Below are positions 36,544 through 45,118 of a stretch of DNA of 46,179 nucleotides, piece by piece. Location of the stretch: the NCBI GenBank assembly GCA_030651905.1, contig JAUSBS010000047.1:1-46179 (forward strand), read 5' to 3'. Origin of the DNA: Coriobacteriia bacterium (GTDB lineage: Bacteria > Actinomycetota > Coriobacteriia > Anaerosomatales > PALSA-660). A program made the position numbers and the translations under genes. The stretch's first letter is position 1, and each line of letters begins with the position of its first letter. The notes beneath the pieces are model-generated. The model was not told where the DNA came from, searched no databases, and saw nothing but the letters and a program-made list of their open reading frames with translations.

Positions 36544-37560
36544 CTAGGGCCGACACGCCCCCGAGAAGTCACGGAGCAGGGGGTCCACGCTCACGACATC
36601 GCCGGTCCTCGGTGAGTGGATGAACATGCCGCCACCCACGTAGATGCCGACGTGGTGGATGGGTCGGCCGAAGAAGACGAGGTCGCCTGCCTGCAGGTTG
36701 GCACGTGACACGCGCGCGCCCGCCGAAAGCTGCGCGCGCGAACTATGCGGAAGCCGAACCCCCACCTGCGCATACACGAACATCGTGAACCCGCTGCAGT
36801 CGAAGGAGCCTGGGCCGGTGGCGGCCCAGTGATACGGCCTCCCGAGGTAGCGCCTCGCGATCGTCACGACACCGGAGCGCGGGGACTTCGAAGGGCTCCC
36901 CCAGTCCCAGCCTCCACTGCGGGAGGGTCTGGTGCGCCGCGCCGCGGCCATCGCGCGGGCGCGCTCCTGCGCACGAAGTGCCGCGATCTCGCTCTCGAGA
37001 CCGGCGAGCATCGCAGCCCGCTTCGCCAAGTCGACGGTGATGGTCCGCTTCCGATCCGTGACGACCTTGAGGTGCCCGCGTGCCTGGGACTGCGACGCTT
37101 CAAGGTCGGACTCCACGCGCAGGCTCTCCTTCCGGGAGGCCCGCAACTCGGCAAGGGCCGCCGACTCCTCCTCGTTCCACCTCGTGAGAAGGTCCCACGT
37201 CTGCGTGAAGTCCTCGAAGGTCGTGGTCCCGAACAGGACGTCGACCGTTCCAAGAGGTCCGTTGCGGTACATGCTCTGGGCGCGCGCGTCCAGAGAGCTC
37301 TGCAGGACGCCGATCCGCCCGTTCAGTCGCCGAAGTGTGGACTTGTTCTCGGCGACCTTGCGCGTGGCCTCGAGGTAGCCGACGCGCGCCTCGTCGTAGT
37401 CCTCGACGGCGATCTCCATCCTGGAGTCGAGAGCGTCCAGTTGCTTCTTGACGCGCACGGCCTCTGCCCGCTTGTCCGCGACAGGAGTCGCGGCTGCGGG
37501 AGAGGCGAAGAGGAGGAGCGCGACCGCGAGGGGGGCCGCGATGAAGGCGGAGACTCGGAT
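36544..37560 (-). CDS. Secreted NlpC/P60 peptidase with coiled coil; apparent AUC start
   Basis: The 338-aa protein has a signal peptide (RVSAFIAAPLAVALLLFASP then AAATP), a long coiled coil (about 35-200) and a C-terminal NlpC/P60 cysteine peptidase with catalytic Cys in GSFDCSGFTMF and His in IHHVGIYVGGG. This resembles the RipA/CwlO-type peptidoglycan endopeptidases that help daughter cells separate. No ATG, GTG or TTG lies in frame before or within the signal peptide. An ATC at 37558-37560 sits right after GGGAGGAGAGGACC, so initiation at AUC is the best reading. It follows the peptidoglycan-binding gene by 47 nt. Confidence 0.85.
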   Translation of the reverse strand: MRVSAFIAAPLAVALLLFASPAAATPVADKRAEAVRVKKQLDALDSRMEIAVEDYDEARVGYLEATRKVAENKSTLRRLNGRIGVLQSSLDARAQSMYRNGPLGTVDVLFGTTTFEDFTQTWDLLTRWNEEESAALAELRASRKESLRVESDLEASQSQARGHLKVVTDRKRTITVDLAKRAAMLAGLESEIAALRAQERARAMAAARRTRPSRSGGWDWGSPSKSPRSGVVTIARRYLGRPYHWAATGPGSFDCSGFTMFVYAQVGVRLPHSSRAQLSAGARVSRANLQAGDLVFFGRPIHHVGIYVGGGMFIHSPRTGDVVSVDPLLRDFSGACRP

Positions 37561-37607
37561 GGTCCTCTCCTCCCTGTTCGGGGTCGGAGGGGGCGGGTCA
37601 AACCGTG

Positions 37608-38519
37608 TCAGGGTAGCACAGGGGCCGAAACGGCAGCCAGTCCGAGGCACAGTCCGTCGAGCAGGCCGACTGCGATGCGCTGAGCCGCCCGCTCGTCGGC
37701 CGCGCCACCCGCGAGCACCACGTCCACAGTGCATGGCGTGCTCGGAGAGGAGAGCAGCGCCACCTCCAGACGCGTCGCCAGCGCGTCCCCGCCGTCGCCG
37801 GCGACGACCCGCGGACGGTCCTGCGCCGCGCCGTGACTGTCGATCACTCCCAGCGCGAAGATGAGGCTGCACGGGGGTTCGCACCCGTCGGCCACGATCC
37901 GGACGCGCGCCGCGGGATTGCTCGCCAGCGCCAGGTTCTGCAAACGGTCCGCGATCGCGATCGCATGACTGTCGAGCGCGACCACTCCGACCTCGACCCG
38001 GGACAGCACATCGGCGCTGCGCGCCGGCGAACGGTGGAGCTGATCGAGGGCCTGCGCGGGCTTGTCGGCCCACACGTGACGGAGGTTCCCGAGGGAGCGC
38101 ACGGTATCCGGGCCGACGATCCCGTCCGCCGGCAGGCCCGAGTTCGACTGGAACTCACGTGCCGCGCGTTCGGTGAATGCCCCGAAGATGCCGTCGAGGT
38201 CACCCGCCGCGAACCCCAGCACGTTGAGGGCGCCTTGGAGCGCCAGGACATCGGCGCCGTGGAAGTGCGGGAAATGCAGGTAGAGGAGACGGTCTCCGAG
38301 TCTGAAGGTGGCGTCGACGAGTGCGGCCCAGGTGCGCTCTCCGACGTCTCCGTCCTCTTCCAGATCGCGCTCCTTCTGGAAAGCACGGACAGCGGCGAGT
38401 GTGGCACCGAGGAAGACACCGTCTATGCCGGTGGGCCCGAGGTCCGCTCCGAGGACACGCAGTCGCCGCTGGACGTCCTCGACGGCCGGCCCACGGTCAC
38501 CCTTGCGGATCGGTCTCAC
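37608..38519 (-). CDS. Protein with two peptidoglycan-binding domains
   Basis: The 303-aa protein has two PG_binding_1 domains in tandem: about 2-66 (RKGDRGPAVEDVQRRLRVLG to DGDVGERTWAALVD) and about 80-145 (ADVLALQGALNVLGFAAG to GIVGPDTVRSLGNL). The C-terminal half (about 165-303) lacks the Glu/His zinc ligands of amidase domains but has a similar size and the late ATRLEVALLS helix, so it may be a decayed Amidase_3 domain as in CwlM-like proteins; this is speculation. There is no signal peptide. The start is GTG at 38519 with GAGAGG upstream; an ATG at 38546 has no site. Confidence 0.78.
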   Translation of the reverse strand: MRPIRKGDRGPAVEDVQRRLRVLGADLGPTGIDGVFLGATLAAVRAFQKERDLEEDGDVGERTWAALVDATFRLGDRLLYLHFPHFHGADVLALQGALNVLGFAAGDLDGIFGAFTERAAREFQSNSGLPADGIVGPDTVRSLGNLRHVWADKPAQALDQLHRSPARSADVLSRVEVGVVALDSHAIAIADRLQNLALASNPAARVRIVADGCEPPCSLIFALGVIDSHGAAQDRPRVVAGDGGDALATRLEVALLSSPSTPCTVDVVLAGGAADERAAQRIAVGLLDGLCLGLAAVSAPVLP

Positions 38520-38576
38520 GTGACGCAGCCTCTCGTCGCCATCCATCCGTCAGCGCGCGCCGCGCGCCGGGGAGGA

Positions 38577-38912
38577 TCACCGGTAGCCGTACCGGTCCCG
38601 GAACTTCGCGACGTTCGTCTGCACGAAGGCGCTGTGGGTCTCGGCCCGCGCCATGAAGCGGTCGATATCGAGTTCGACGACGGGGTCACTGTCGTACGAG
38701 TAGCACAGCCCGTCTCGGCACAGGACGAACGCGTCAGCGAGTTCCAATAGTACCACCGCGACGCTGCTGTCCGGACGCTCCAGGATGCGTGCGACTTCAG
38801 CAACAGAGAGGGATTGCCCGGCGCGGATGCGTAGCAGGTGGACGACCTCGCGGACCAGGTGCTCGGTCGCACGGTCCCCCGGTAGATGTTCCAGCGCCTT
38901 GCGCAGGCTCAC
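38577..38912 (-). CDS. Small protein with a winged-helix-like segment (111 aa)
   Basis: Residues about 20-75 read HLVREVVHLLRIRAG followed by SLSVAEVARILERPDSSVAVV, the pattern of a MarR/ArsR-like winged helix. A wing with FVLCRDGLCYSYD holds two Cys (CX4C). It is probably a DNA-binding or protein-binding domain; no family is recognised. The GTG at 38912 is chosen from several close GTG codons because GAGAGGCG lies about 10 nt upstream. It is the first gene of a likely operon with the peptidoglycan-binding and NlpC/P60 genes, so it may regulate them. Confidence 0.7.
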   Translation of the reverse strand: MSLRKALEHLPGDRATEHLVREVVHLLRIRAGQSLSVAEVARILERPDSSVAVVLLELADAFVLCRDGLCYSYDSDPVVELDIDRFMARAETHSAFVQTNVAKFRDRYGYR

Positions 38913-38975
38913 CAGCACCACGCCTCTCGCGGGCACGCATCTCGGTCCACTCCGAGCCCATCCTCGGCCATCTCC

Positions 38976-39004
38976 ATCGTAATGCCCGCTTCAGAAAGCG
39001 TAAA
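38976..39004 (-). promoter_or_regulatory. Promoter of the winged-helix/peptidoglycan operon
   Basis: TTTACG (38999-39004), a 17-nt spacer and TACGAT (38976-38981) lie on the minus strand, about 60 nt before the first gene, in the 118-nt gap after the GGDEF gene. Confidence 0.55.
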
Positions 39005-39030
39005 CGGCCTTCATCAAGGTTGTTCGACCG

Positions 39031-40536
39031 TCAGGGGGCGACCATCACCTTGTTCTTGCCGGCGTGCTTGGCCGCGTACATGGCCTTGTCGGCGGCCTCG
39101 ACGAACCGGTTCTGAGCGGTGGCATGCTGCGGGTACGTCGCCACCCCCACCGACACGGTCTTGTGGACCGGAGCTGCCCCCTCGGCCGTTGCGAAAGGAA
39201 GCGCCTCGACGCCCGCGCGGATGCGTTCCGCGACCGCAGCGGCCCCCTCCGTGTCCGTCTCGGGAAGCACCACGACGAACTCCTCGCCGCCGTAGCGTGC
39301 CGCCACGTCCATCTCCCGCAGGTTCGCCTTTATGGTGTCGCTCACCATGTGCAGGACCTTGTCGCCCCGCGGGTGACCGTAGGTGTCGTTGAACTCCTTG
39401 AAGTCGTCGATGTCGATCATGATCAGCGACAGCGTGTGGTTGAAGCGCCCTGCGCGACCGAGCTCCTCCTCCAACCTCTGCTGGAAGTAGCCATGGTTGT
39501 ACAGCTCGGTGAGCCGGTCGGTGACGGAGAGACGCTCAAGCTCCTCGTGCAACAGCGCGTTCTGCAGGGCGAGTGACGCTTGGTTGCTGATGACGGTGAG
39601 CCGCTCGAGCTCCGGCGGCGTGAATTCACGCGGTATCGCGGACCCGATCGCGAGCACCCCGAAGATGGAGTCGCCGGTCCGCAGTGAGATGCCCGCATGC
39701 GACGCGAGATCATCGGGATCCCGGACCCACAGCGCGGAGGTGGCGCCTCTCGGGATCGCGGCCTCCTGGACGAGTCCGCCGCCGAACGCGACGCCGAGCA
39801 TCGTCTCCGAGACCGGGATCCGGGGCACGAAGTAGTCCTCCGGTCGGCCCTGGCTGGCGCGCAGGTTGAGCGTCCAACTCTCGTTCTCGAGCAGGTACAC
39901 GCAACTGATCTCGGCACCCAGTATCCCGTTGGCCCCGTCCACGATCAGGCTTGTGACGTCATCGACCGACGTGAACGAGGTGAGCGCCTTGAAGAACTCG
40001 TGTGTGAAGAAGATCTCGGCCAGGCGGCTCTCGAGCTCCTCGTTCGCGCGCTCGAGCGCCTCCTTGCCGGATTGGAGCTTGCGCTCGTGGCTCCGGATCT
40101 TGTCGTACGCGACCTGGAGTTCCACGAAGAGCTTCTCCTGCTCCTCGCCTCGTTTCTTCGCGATGAGGAGGTCCCAGACCATCTCCGACCCGCGCGCACC
40201 GATCAGCTCGACATCGGCGGGCTTCTGCTGCGTCAGCGTGCGTCGCATCTGCTCGTCGTCGGTGAGGTCGACGATCAGGTCCAGACCCGGCATCTGATAG
40301 AGCTCGGTGATGTCCGACGTCGTGAACACCCCGAGGTCCTCGGCCAGCCGAATGCCCGGCGCCCCGCGGTTGGGGTCCGCCACGGCGACCACTGAGATGT
40401 TCTCGACCTCGTTGAGCAGGCGAAGGATCGACGCAGAGCGCAGAGACGCTCCGACGATGGCGACGTTGAGCTTCCCGGGGCGGAGCCCCGGGAACACGCC
40501 GTCATGTGTCGCGTCGGTCAACGATGAGCCTTCCAT
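39031..40536 (-). CDS. Rossmann-like domain, GAF and GGDEF diguanylate cyclase fusion
   Basis: The 501-aa protein has an N-terminal Rossmann-type domain (about 22-125; NVAIVGASLRSASILRLL then VVAVADPNRGAPG), a coiled coil (about 125-170), a GAF domain (about 175-325) and a GGDEF domain (about 335-501). The active-site loop is GGEEF (416-420), and the RxxD inhibitory site REMD lies at 407-410, so it should make c-di-GMP with feedback control. The N-terminal domain looks like the NAD(P)-binding half of GFO/IDH-type dehydrogenases and may sense a dinucleotide. It is the last gene of the chemotaxis operon, 15 nt after cheD. Confidence 0.92.
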   Translation of the reverse strand: MEGSSLTDATHDGVFPGLRPGKLNVAIVGASLRSASILRLLNEVENISVVAVADPNRGAPGIRLAEDLGVFTTSDITELYQMPGLDLIVDLTDDEQMRRTLTQQKPADVELIGARGSEMVWDLLIAKKRGEEQEKLFVELQVAYDKIRSHERKLQSGKEALERANEELESRLAEIFFTHEFFKALTSFTSVDDVTSLIVDGANGILGAEISCVYLLENESWTLNLRASQGRPEDYFVPRIPVSETMLGVAFGGGLVQEAAIPRGATSALWVRDPDDLASHAGISLRTGDSIFGVLAIGSAIPREFTPPELERLTVISNQASLALQNALLHEELERLSVTDRLTELYNHGYFQQRLEEELGRAGRFNHTLSLIMIDIDDFKEFNDTYGHPRGDKVLHMVSDTIKANLREMDVAARYGGEEFVVVLPETDTEGAAAVAERIRAGVEALPFATAEGAAPVHKTVSVGVATYPQHATAQNRFVEAADKAMYAAKHAGKNKVMVAP

Positions 40537-40551
40537 GCGTCGGTCGGTGGG

Positions 40552-41043
40552 TCAGATCTCGCGCAGTCCGAACACGTAGCTCCGCACCAGAAGGATACCT
40601 GTGTCCATGTGGAGTTCGATAGTGCGCGCGTGCCCGCCGCCCGTGTCCTCTGCGCGCAGCGGTATACCGAGGTCGTGCAGCTCCAGTCTCGTCTGAGCGG
40701 CGTTGCGCGCTCCGATGCTCGCGCTGCCCGCATCAGCACCGAACATCGCCGCGCCGCCCGCGATCTTGGCGACGAGCCTGCGCTTCGGACTGCCCGCGTC
40801 GGCCAGCATGTCGACCAGGGCGGGCACCGCGCTCGTGGCGAACCTGAAACGATGCCCGACCATGGCCGTGTCGGCGTGTGCAGGCAGCATGATATGTGCC
40901 ATGCCACCGGCCCGCCTGATCGGGTCCCACAAGACGAGGCCCACGCACGAACCGAGCGCCTGTGTCACAAGGACCTGCGGGTGCTCGGCGACAGCGATCT
41001 CGCCCACGCCGACGAGGACCGTGCCCTCGCCCATATGCGGCAT
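40552..41043 (-). CDS. cheD: Chemoreceptor glutamine deamidase CheD
   Basis: The 163-aa CheD deamidates Gln residues on chemoreceptors and binds CheC. The catalytic Cys is in QALGSCVGLVLWD and the His in GGMAHIMLP; KIAGGAAMFG and GGGHARTIELHM are the other conserved parts. The ATG at 41043 has no clear Shine-Dalgarno and lies 22 nt after the cheC stop. The pairing with cheC is typical. Confidence 0.95.
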   Translation of the reverse strand: MPHMGEGTVLVGVGEIAVAEHPQVLVTQALGSCVGLVLWDPIRRAGGMAHIMLPAHADTAMVGHRFRFATSAVPALVDMLADAGSPKRRLVAKIAGGAAMFGADAGSASIGARNAAQTRLELHDLGIPLRAEDTGGGHARTIELHMDTGILLVRSYVFGLREI

Positions 41044-41065
41044 CCCGACCGCCACAGCCGCGGCT

Positions 41066-41677
41066 CTACACGACCCCGAGGCGCCCAAGAAGCACCTCGA
41101 GGCTGTCGGGGTCCGGCAGGAAGAAGAGGTAGGCGTCCACGGACGTCTCGTCATCGAAGAAGCGTGTTCGCTGGAGTACCGCGGTCTCTGCGAGCATGCC
41201 GATCTCGGTGGTGACCGCCTCGAGGATGGCGCCTGCCATGTCCAATGCGAAGGAGGGCTTCGACGGCAGGATGTTGAGATCGGCGAGACGACCGACCGCC
41301 GCGAGATACGCCGACACGAGGATCTGCGCGACGTGCGTCACGAGAGCTTCCTCGTCGGCACCGAACGACTTGGCGGTGCCGACCGGGCGGTTGCGCATCA
41401 GATCGACCAGCGCGAGCGACGAACTCCTCGGCGCGACGAAGAGCATGCTGCCGCCCAGATCCCCCAGCAGGCGCAGATACACGGCGCCCACGAGCGTCTC
41501 AGGGCCGCCGAAGACCAATGGCACCTGCCCGATCTCGACGACGTCGAGCGTCGGCACCTCGATCTCGATGCCGTGTCCGACGAGTTGCGACAAGGCGGTC
41601 GCGGCGTGGCCCGCCCCGATGCTTCCCGTCTCTCGCAAGGCATCGAGTTGGATCTCTGACAGGTTGCCCAGGATCAT
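41066..41677 (-). CDS. cheC: CheC-family protein with altered phosphatase sites
   Basis: The 203-aa protein has the CheC fold: DALRETGSIGAGHAATALSQ at the N-terminus and ALVTHVAQILVSAYLAAVGR in the middle. CheC dephosphorylates CheY-P at two ExxN sites. Here site 1 is E16-x-x-S19 (Asn replaced by Ser) and site 2 is H115-x-x-Q118 (both residues replaced), so phosphatase activity is doubtful, although CheD regulation could remain. Its ATG overlaps the cheA stop (ATGA), which shows coupling. Confidence 0.9.
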   Translation of the reverse strand: MILGNLSEIQLDALRETGSIGAGHAATALSQLVGHGIEIEVPTLDVVEIGQVPLVFGGPETLVGAVYLRLLGDLGGSMLFVAPRSSSLALVDLMRNRPVGTAKSFGADEEALVTHVAQILVSAYLAAVGRLADLNILPSKPSFALDMAGAILEAVTTEIGMLAETAVLQRTRFFDDETSVDAYLFFLPDPDSLEVLLGRLGVV

Positions 41678-43650
41678 CGGTGCTCCCACTCTCCCATCGA
41701 GAACAGCATCCTCGGATCGAGGATCAGTGCCACGGAGCCGTCCCCCAGCACCGTCGCGCCGCCGAGGCCCCTGATCTGTTTCAGCATCTTCGCGAGGGGC
41801 TTGATGACGACCTCCTGACGCCCGACGAGCCGGCTCACGGTCAGCCCGCGCGCCTGGTCGGCGATCTCCACCAACACCACGTGCTCCCCGGGCTCGGGGG
41901 GGCGAGTGTGGTCGTCGTGCGAACCGATGAGGACGTCGAGGCGGTAGAGCGGGATCACCCTGCCGTCCCGCAGCGTCATCACCGGCCCACTGTCTATCGT
42001 GTCCACCTTCACGTCCTCGGCCGCGTAGACCTCGTTCACGAACGAAAGGGGCAGCGCGAAGGTCTGCCCTCCCGCGTCGAGCAGGAGAGCCTGGATGATC
42101 GCCAGCGTCAGCGGGAGGCTCAAGACGAACTCGGTACCCACGCCCGGCTTCGATCGGATGGTCAGTGAGCCGCCGAGATACTCGATCTTCCCACGGACGA
42201 CGTCCATGCCGACGCCGCGCCCCGACACCTTGGTCGCCTGGTCTGCGGTCGAGAAGCCGGGCACGCACGTCAGCATCAGCACGTCCTCGGTGCTGCAGGT
42301 CTCGCGAGCGTCGGCGGTGACGATGCCGCGCTCGACCGCCTTCGCCCAGATGTGGTCGGGGTCCATACCGCCCCCGTCGTCCGAGACGACGAGCTGCACC
42401 TGGTCCCGCTCGCGCATCGCGGAGAGCCTGACGGTGCCGCGAGCGGGCTTTCCCGCCGCGGCCCGCTGCTCAGCACTCTCGACGCCGTGGTCGACCGCGT
42501 TGCGGAGCAGATGGACGAGCGGGTCACCGATCTCATCGAGCACGGTCCGATCGAGCTCGATGTCGAGCCCCTCCATCTCGAAGGCGACATCCTTGCCGAG
42601 ATCGCGCGCCAGGTCTCTCACCATGCGCGGGAACCGGTTGAAGATGTTGCCAACGGGGACCATGCGTGTCTGCATCACTTCGTGTTGGAGCTCCGACGAT
42701 ATGCGATGAAGGTCCTCGAGCGTCTCGAGGATGCCCGTGTGGCCCAGTGGGCGTGCCAGGTTCTCAAGACGTGAGCGTACGATGACGAGCTCTCCGACCA
42801 GGTTGACCATGCTGTCGAGGTGCCCGATCGCGATCCTCACGGTCTGCGTCTCGGACAGTTTCGGGATGGACTTCTTCAGACGCCCGAGGGCCGCGTCACG
42901 ATCGGCGACAGGCGCCGCAACGCTCGGCGCGGGCGCAGCCTCGGTGATCTCCACCCCCGACACCTCGCTGACCGCGGAGACCGCCCTGCTGACGTCCGCC
43001 GACAGCTCCGTCGTATGGAGGACCACGTCGAAGGTGTGCTCGAAGTTCTCGTCCTCGATGTCGCGGGCCGAGGGGTGCGTCTCGACGACGGTGCCCATGT
43101 GCGAGAGCCGCTTGATGACCAGGTACGCGCGCACGGACTTGAGGACGCATGCGTCCTCGAGCGAGACGCGCACGACCATCGTCGTGCCGCCCTCCTCGCC
43201 TTCGACGTGCTGCTCGGCCCCCATCGGCACGGCGCCCGGTGCTTCGACCGGCGCCGGAGCGGGACCGCCGCCCGCGGCGCGTGCGGCAAGTTCGGCTGCG
43301 ATCGCCGACGTGTCTGTGACCGTGCGACCGTTCATCTCGTCATCGATGAGCAGCTTGACGATATCGACCGCACGGAGCACGAGGTCGACCAGGCTCGCGT
43401 CGACCGCCTGTTCGCGCTTCCGCACGGTGTCCATCAGACCTTCCATCTTGTGCGTCAGGTCGGCCGTGCGCTCGTAGCCCATCGCTGCGGACATCCCCTT
43501 GAGGCTGTGCGCCCCCCGGAACACGACCTCCACCGGCTCGAGGTCGTTCGGGTTCGACTCGAGTTGCAGCATGCCGTCCACGATGCTCTGGACGTACTCG
43601 GCACTCTCGGAGACGAAGATGTCCTTGTAGGCCTGCATGTCGTCGCCCAT
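41674..43650 (-). CDS. cheA: Chemotaxis histidine kinase CheA
   Basis: The 658-aa kinase has P1 with the phosphorylated His48 in GAHSLKGMSAAMGY, a P2-like domain (about 157-240), the P3 dimerisation helices, the P4 ATPase (HLLRNAVDHGVES, DDGGGMD, SGRGVGMDVV, GTEFVLSLPLTLAI) and a P5 CheW-like domain at the C-terminus. It phosphorylates CheY and CheB. It begins 8 nt after the cheB stop; the ATG at 43638 is an alternative. Confidence 0.97.
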   Translation of the reverse strand: MGDDMQAYKDIFVSESAEYVQSIVDGMLQLESNPNDLEPVEVVFRGAHSLKGMSAAMGYERTADLTHKMEGLMDTVRKREQAVDASLVDLVLRAVDIVKLLIDDEMNGRTVTDTSAIAAELAARAAGGGPAPAPVEAPGAVPMGAEQHVEGEEGGTTMVVRVSLEDACVLKSVRAYLVIKRLSHMGTVVETHPSARDIEDENFEHTFDVVLHTTELSADVSRAVSAVSEVSGVEITEAAPAPSVAAPVADRDAALGRLKKSIPKLSETQTVRIAIGHLDSMVNLVGELVIVRSRLENLARPLGHTGILETLEDLHRISSELQHEVMQTRMVPVGNIFNRFPRMVRDLARDLGKDVAFEMEGLDIELDRTVLDEIGDPLVHLLRNAVDHGVESAEQRAAAGKPARGTVRLSAMRERDQVQLVVSDDGGGMDPDHIWAKAVERGIVTADARETCSTEDVLMLTCVPGFSTADQATKVSGRGVGMDVVRGKIEYLGGSLTIRSKPGVGTEFVLSLPLTLAIIQALLLDAGGQTFALPLSFVNEVYAAEDVKVDTIDSGPVMTLRDGRVIPLYRLDVLIGSHDDHTRPPEPGEHVVLVEIADQARGLTVSRLVGRQEVVIKPLAKMLKQIRGLGGATVLGDGSVALILDPRMLFSMGEWEHR

Positions 43651-43658
43651 GCGACCGA

Positions 43659-44732
43659 TCAGCTCCCCTCGCGAACGGTCCTGCGGATCTCCACGGCAAC
43701 GCGGTCGAGCGGCACCACGGTCTGCGCGGCCCCCTGGCGAACGGCGGCTCCGGGCATTCCCCAGACCACCGACGACGCCTCATCCTGAACGATCGTCCTA
43801 CCGCCGGCGTCGCGGATCGCCCGCATCCCGGCCGCACCGTCCTGGCCCATCCCGGTCAGCACGACGCCCGTCACGCTGGCGCCGTAGGCCGCCGCGGCGC
43901 TCTCGAACATCGGATCGGCGGACGGCCGGACCCCATGCAGCGCGGGCGCATCCGAGAGAGCCAGCGTGGGCATCTTCCGCGCGCTCGTGTGCACGAGCAT
44001 ATGGGTCCCGTGCGGTGCCAGGTAGCCTACGCCCGGTTCGATCATGAGCCCCTGCCGGCCCTCCAGGATGGGGAATCCGGCGATGCGGGAGAGCCGTTTG
44101 GCGAACGACGCCGTGAAGCCGGCGGGGAGGTGCTGGACGACGAGGTAGGCAGCAGATGCCTCGGACGACAGCCCCGAGAACACGCGCTCGAGTGCCGGCG
44201 GTCCCCCTGTGGAGGCGGCGAGCACCACGAGCCGCGACGCGGCCGCGCGATCCCCCGCGGAGACCGGTCGAGAGCGCCCTGCCTCCGCATCGCCGTCCGA
44301 CCCGATCCCGGGAACAGAGAGGCGCTTCTCTGGATCGATCCGATACGCGATCTTGATCTTCTTGATGAGCAGGTCGGCAAGGTCAGAGAGCGAGGAGGCG
44401 AAGCCGCCCTTCGGCTTGGCGATGAAGTCGACGGCGCCTGCGGACAGCGCCGCGTACGTCGTTTCCGGATCGTCGAGCGAGGAGAGCATCAGAACTCGAG
44501 CGCGCGTGTCCCGGATGATGAACGGGAGCGCCTCCAGCCCCGTGAGCTCGGGCATCTCGATATCGAGGGTGATGACGTCGGGCTCGAGTCGTACCGCCTT
44601 CTCGATCGCCTCGACTCCGGTCCGTGCGATGCCCGCGATCTCGATACGGGGATCGAGCGACAGGGCGTGCGTCAGCATCTGGCGGATGAGGGCCGAGTCG
44701 TCTACGACGAGGACGCGGATCGGCGAGAGCAT
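43659..44732 (-). CDS. cheB: Chemotaxis methylesterase/glutaminase CheB
   Basis: The 357-aa protein has a receiver domain with phospho-acceptor Asp57 (VITLDIEMPE), a linker, and a methylesterase domain with the triad Ser174 (AASTGGP), His201 (VVQHLPAGFT) and Asp298 (TGMGQDG). It removes methyl groups from chemoreceptors. No CheR methyltransferase gene is seen in the window; it may lie elsewhere or beyond the right edge. It starts 14 nt after cheY. Confidence 0.97.
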   Translation of the reverse strand: MLSPIRVLVVDDSALIRQMLTHALSLDPRIEIAGIARTGVEAIEKAVRLEPDVITLDIEMPELTGLEALPFIIRDTRARVLMLSSLDDPETTYAALSAGAVDFIAKPKGGFASSLSDLADLLIKKIKIAYRIDPEKRLSVPGIGSDGDAEAGRSRPVSAGDRAAASRLVVLAASTGGPPALERVFSGLSSEASAAYLVVQHLPAGFTASFAKRLSRIAGFPILEGRQGLMIEPGVGYLAPHGTHMLVHTSARKMPTLALSDAPALHGVRPSADPMFESAAAAYGASVTGVVLTGMGQDGAAGMRAIRDAGGRTIVQDEASSVVWGMPGAAVRQGAAQTVVPLDRVAVEIRRTVREGS

Positions 44733-44746
44733 CTAAGCGCTCCGCC

Positions 44747-45118
44747 CTACCTTGGGACCGACTGCAGGCACTTCTTTACGGTCTCCAGCACCTTGGTCGG
44801 CTGGAACGGCTTGACCAGGAAGTCCATCGCGCCGGCTTCGAGGGCCGCGACGATCATCTTCTGCTGGCCCATCGCAGAGACCATGAGGACCCGGGCATCC
44901 TTGTCGGACGCCTTGATGGCCCGGAGCGCGTCCAGACCGTTCATCTCGGGCATCGTGATGTCGAGGGTCACGAGGTCGGGGCGGATCTCGGCGTACTTGT
45001 CGACCGCGTCGCGGCCGTTGACGGCCTCTTGGATGATGTAGCCCTCCTTGGACAGGATGTCCCGGATCATCATCCGCATGAACGCGGCGTCGTCGACCAC
45101 GAGGATCGTGCTAGACAT
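44747..45118 (-). CDS. cheY: Chemotaxis response regulator CheY
   Basis: This 123-aa single receiver domain has the acidic pair at residues 9-10, phospho-acceptor Asp53 (VTLDITMPEMNG), Ser81 and Lys103 (FLVKPF). It carries the signal to the flagellar switch or, in this organism, perhaps to a pilus system. The ATG at 45118 follows GGAGGGTG and overlaps the end of cheW by 8 nt; a GTG at 45127 would be too close to the site. Confidence 0.96.
   Translation of the reverse strand: MSSTILVVDDAAFMRMMIRDILSKEGYIIQEAVNGRDAVDKYAEIRPDLVTLDITMPEMNGLDALRAIKASDKDARVLMVSAMGQQKMIVAALEAGAMDFLVKPFQPTKVLETVKKCLQSVPR

Noticed and set aside
41066-42268. Upstream extension of the cheC frame to 400 residues
   Set aside because: The extension runs across cheA in another frame and reads as Arg/Gly-rich noise. 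The ATGA overlap with cheA marks the true start.
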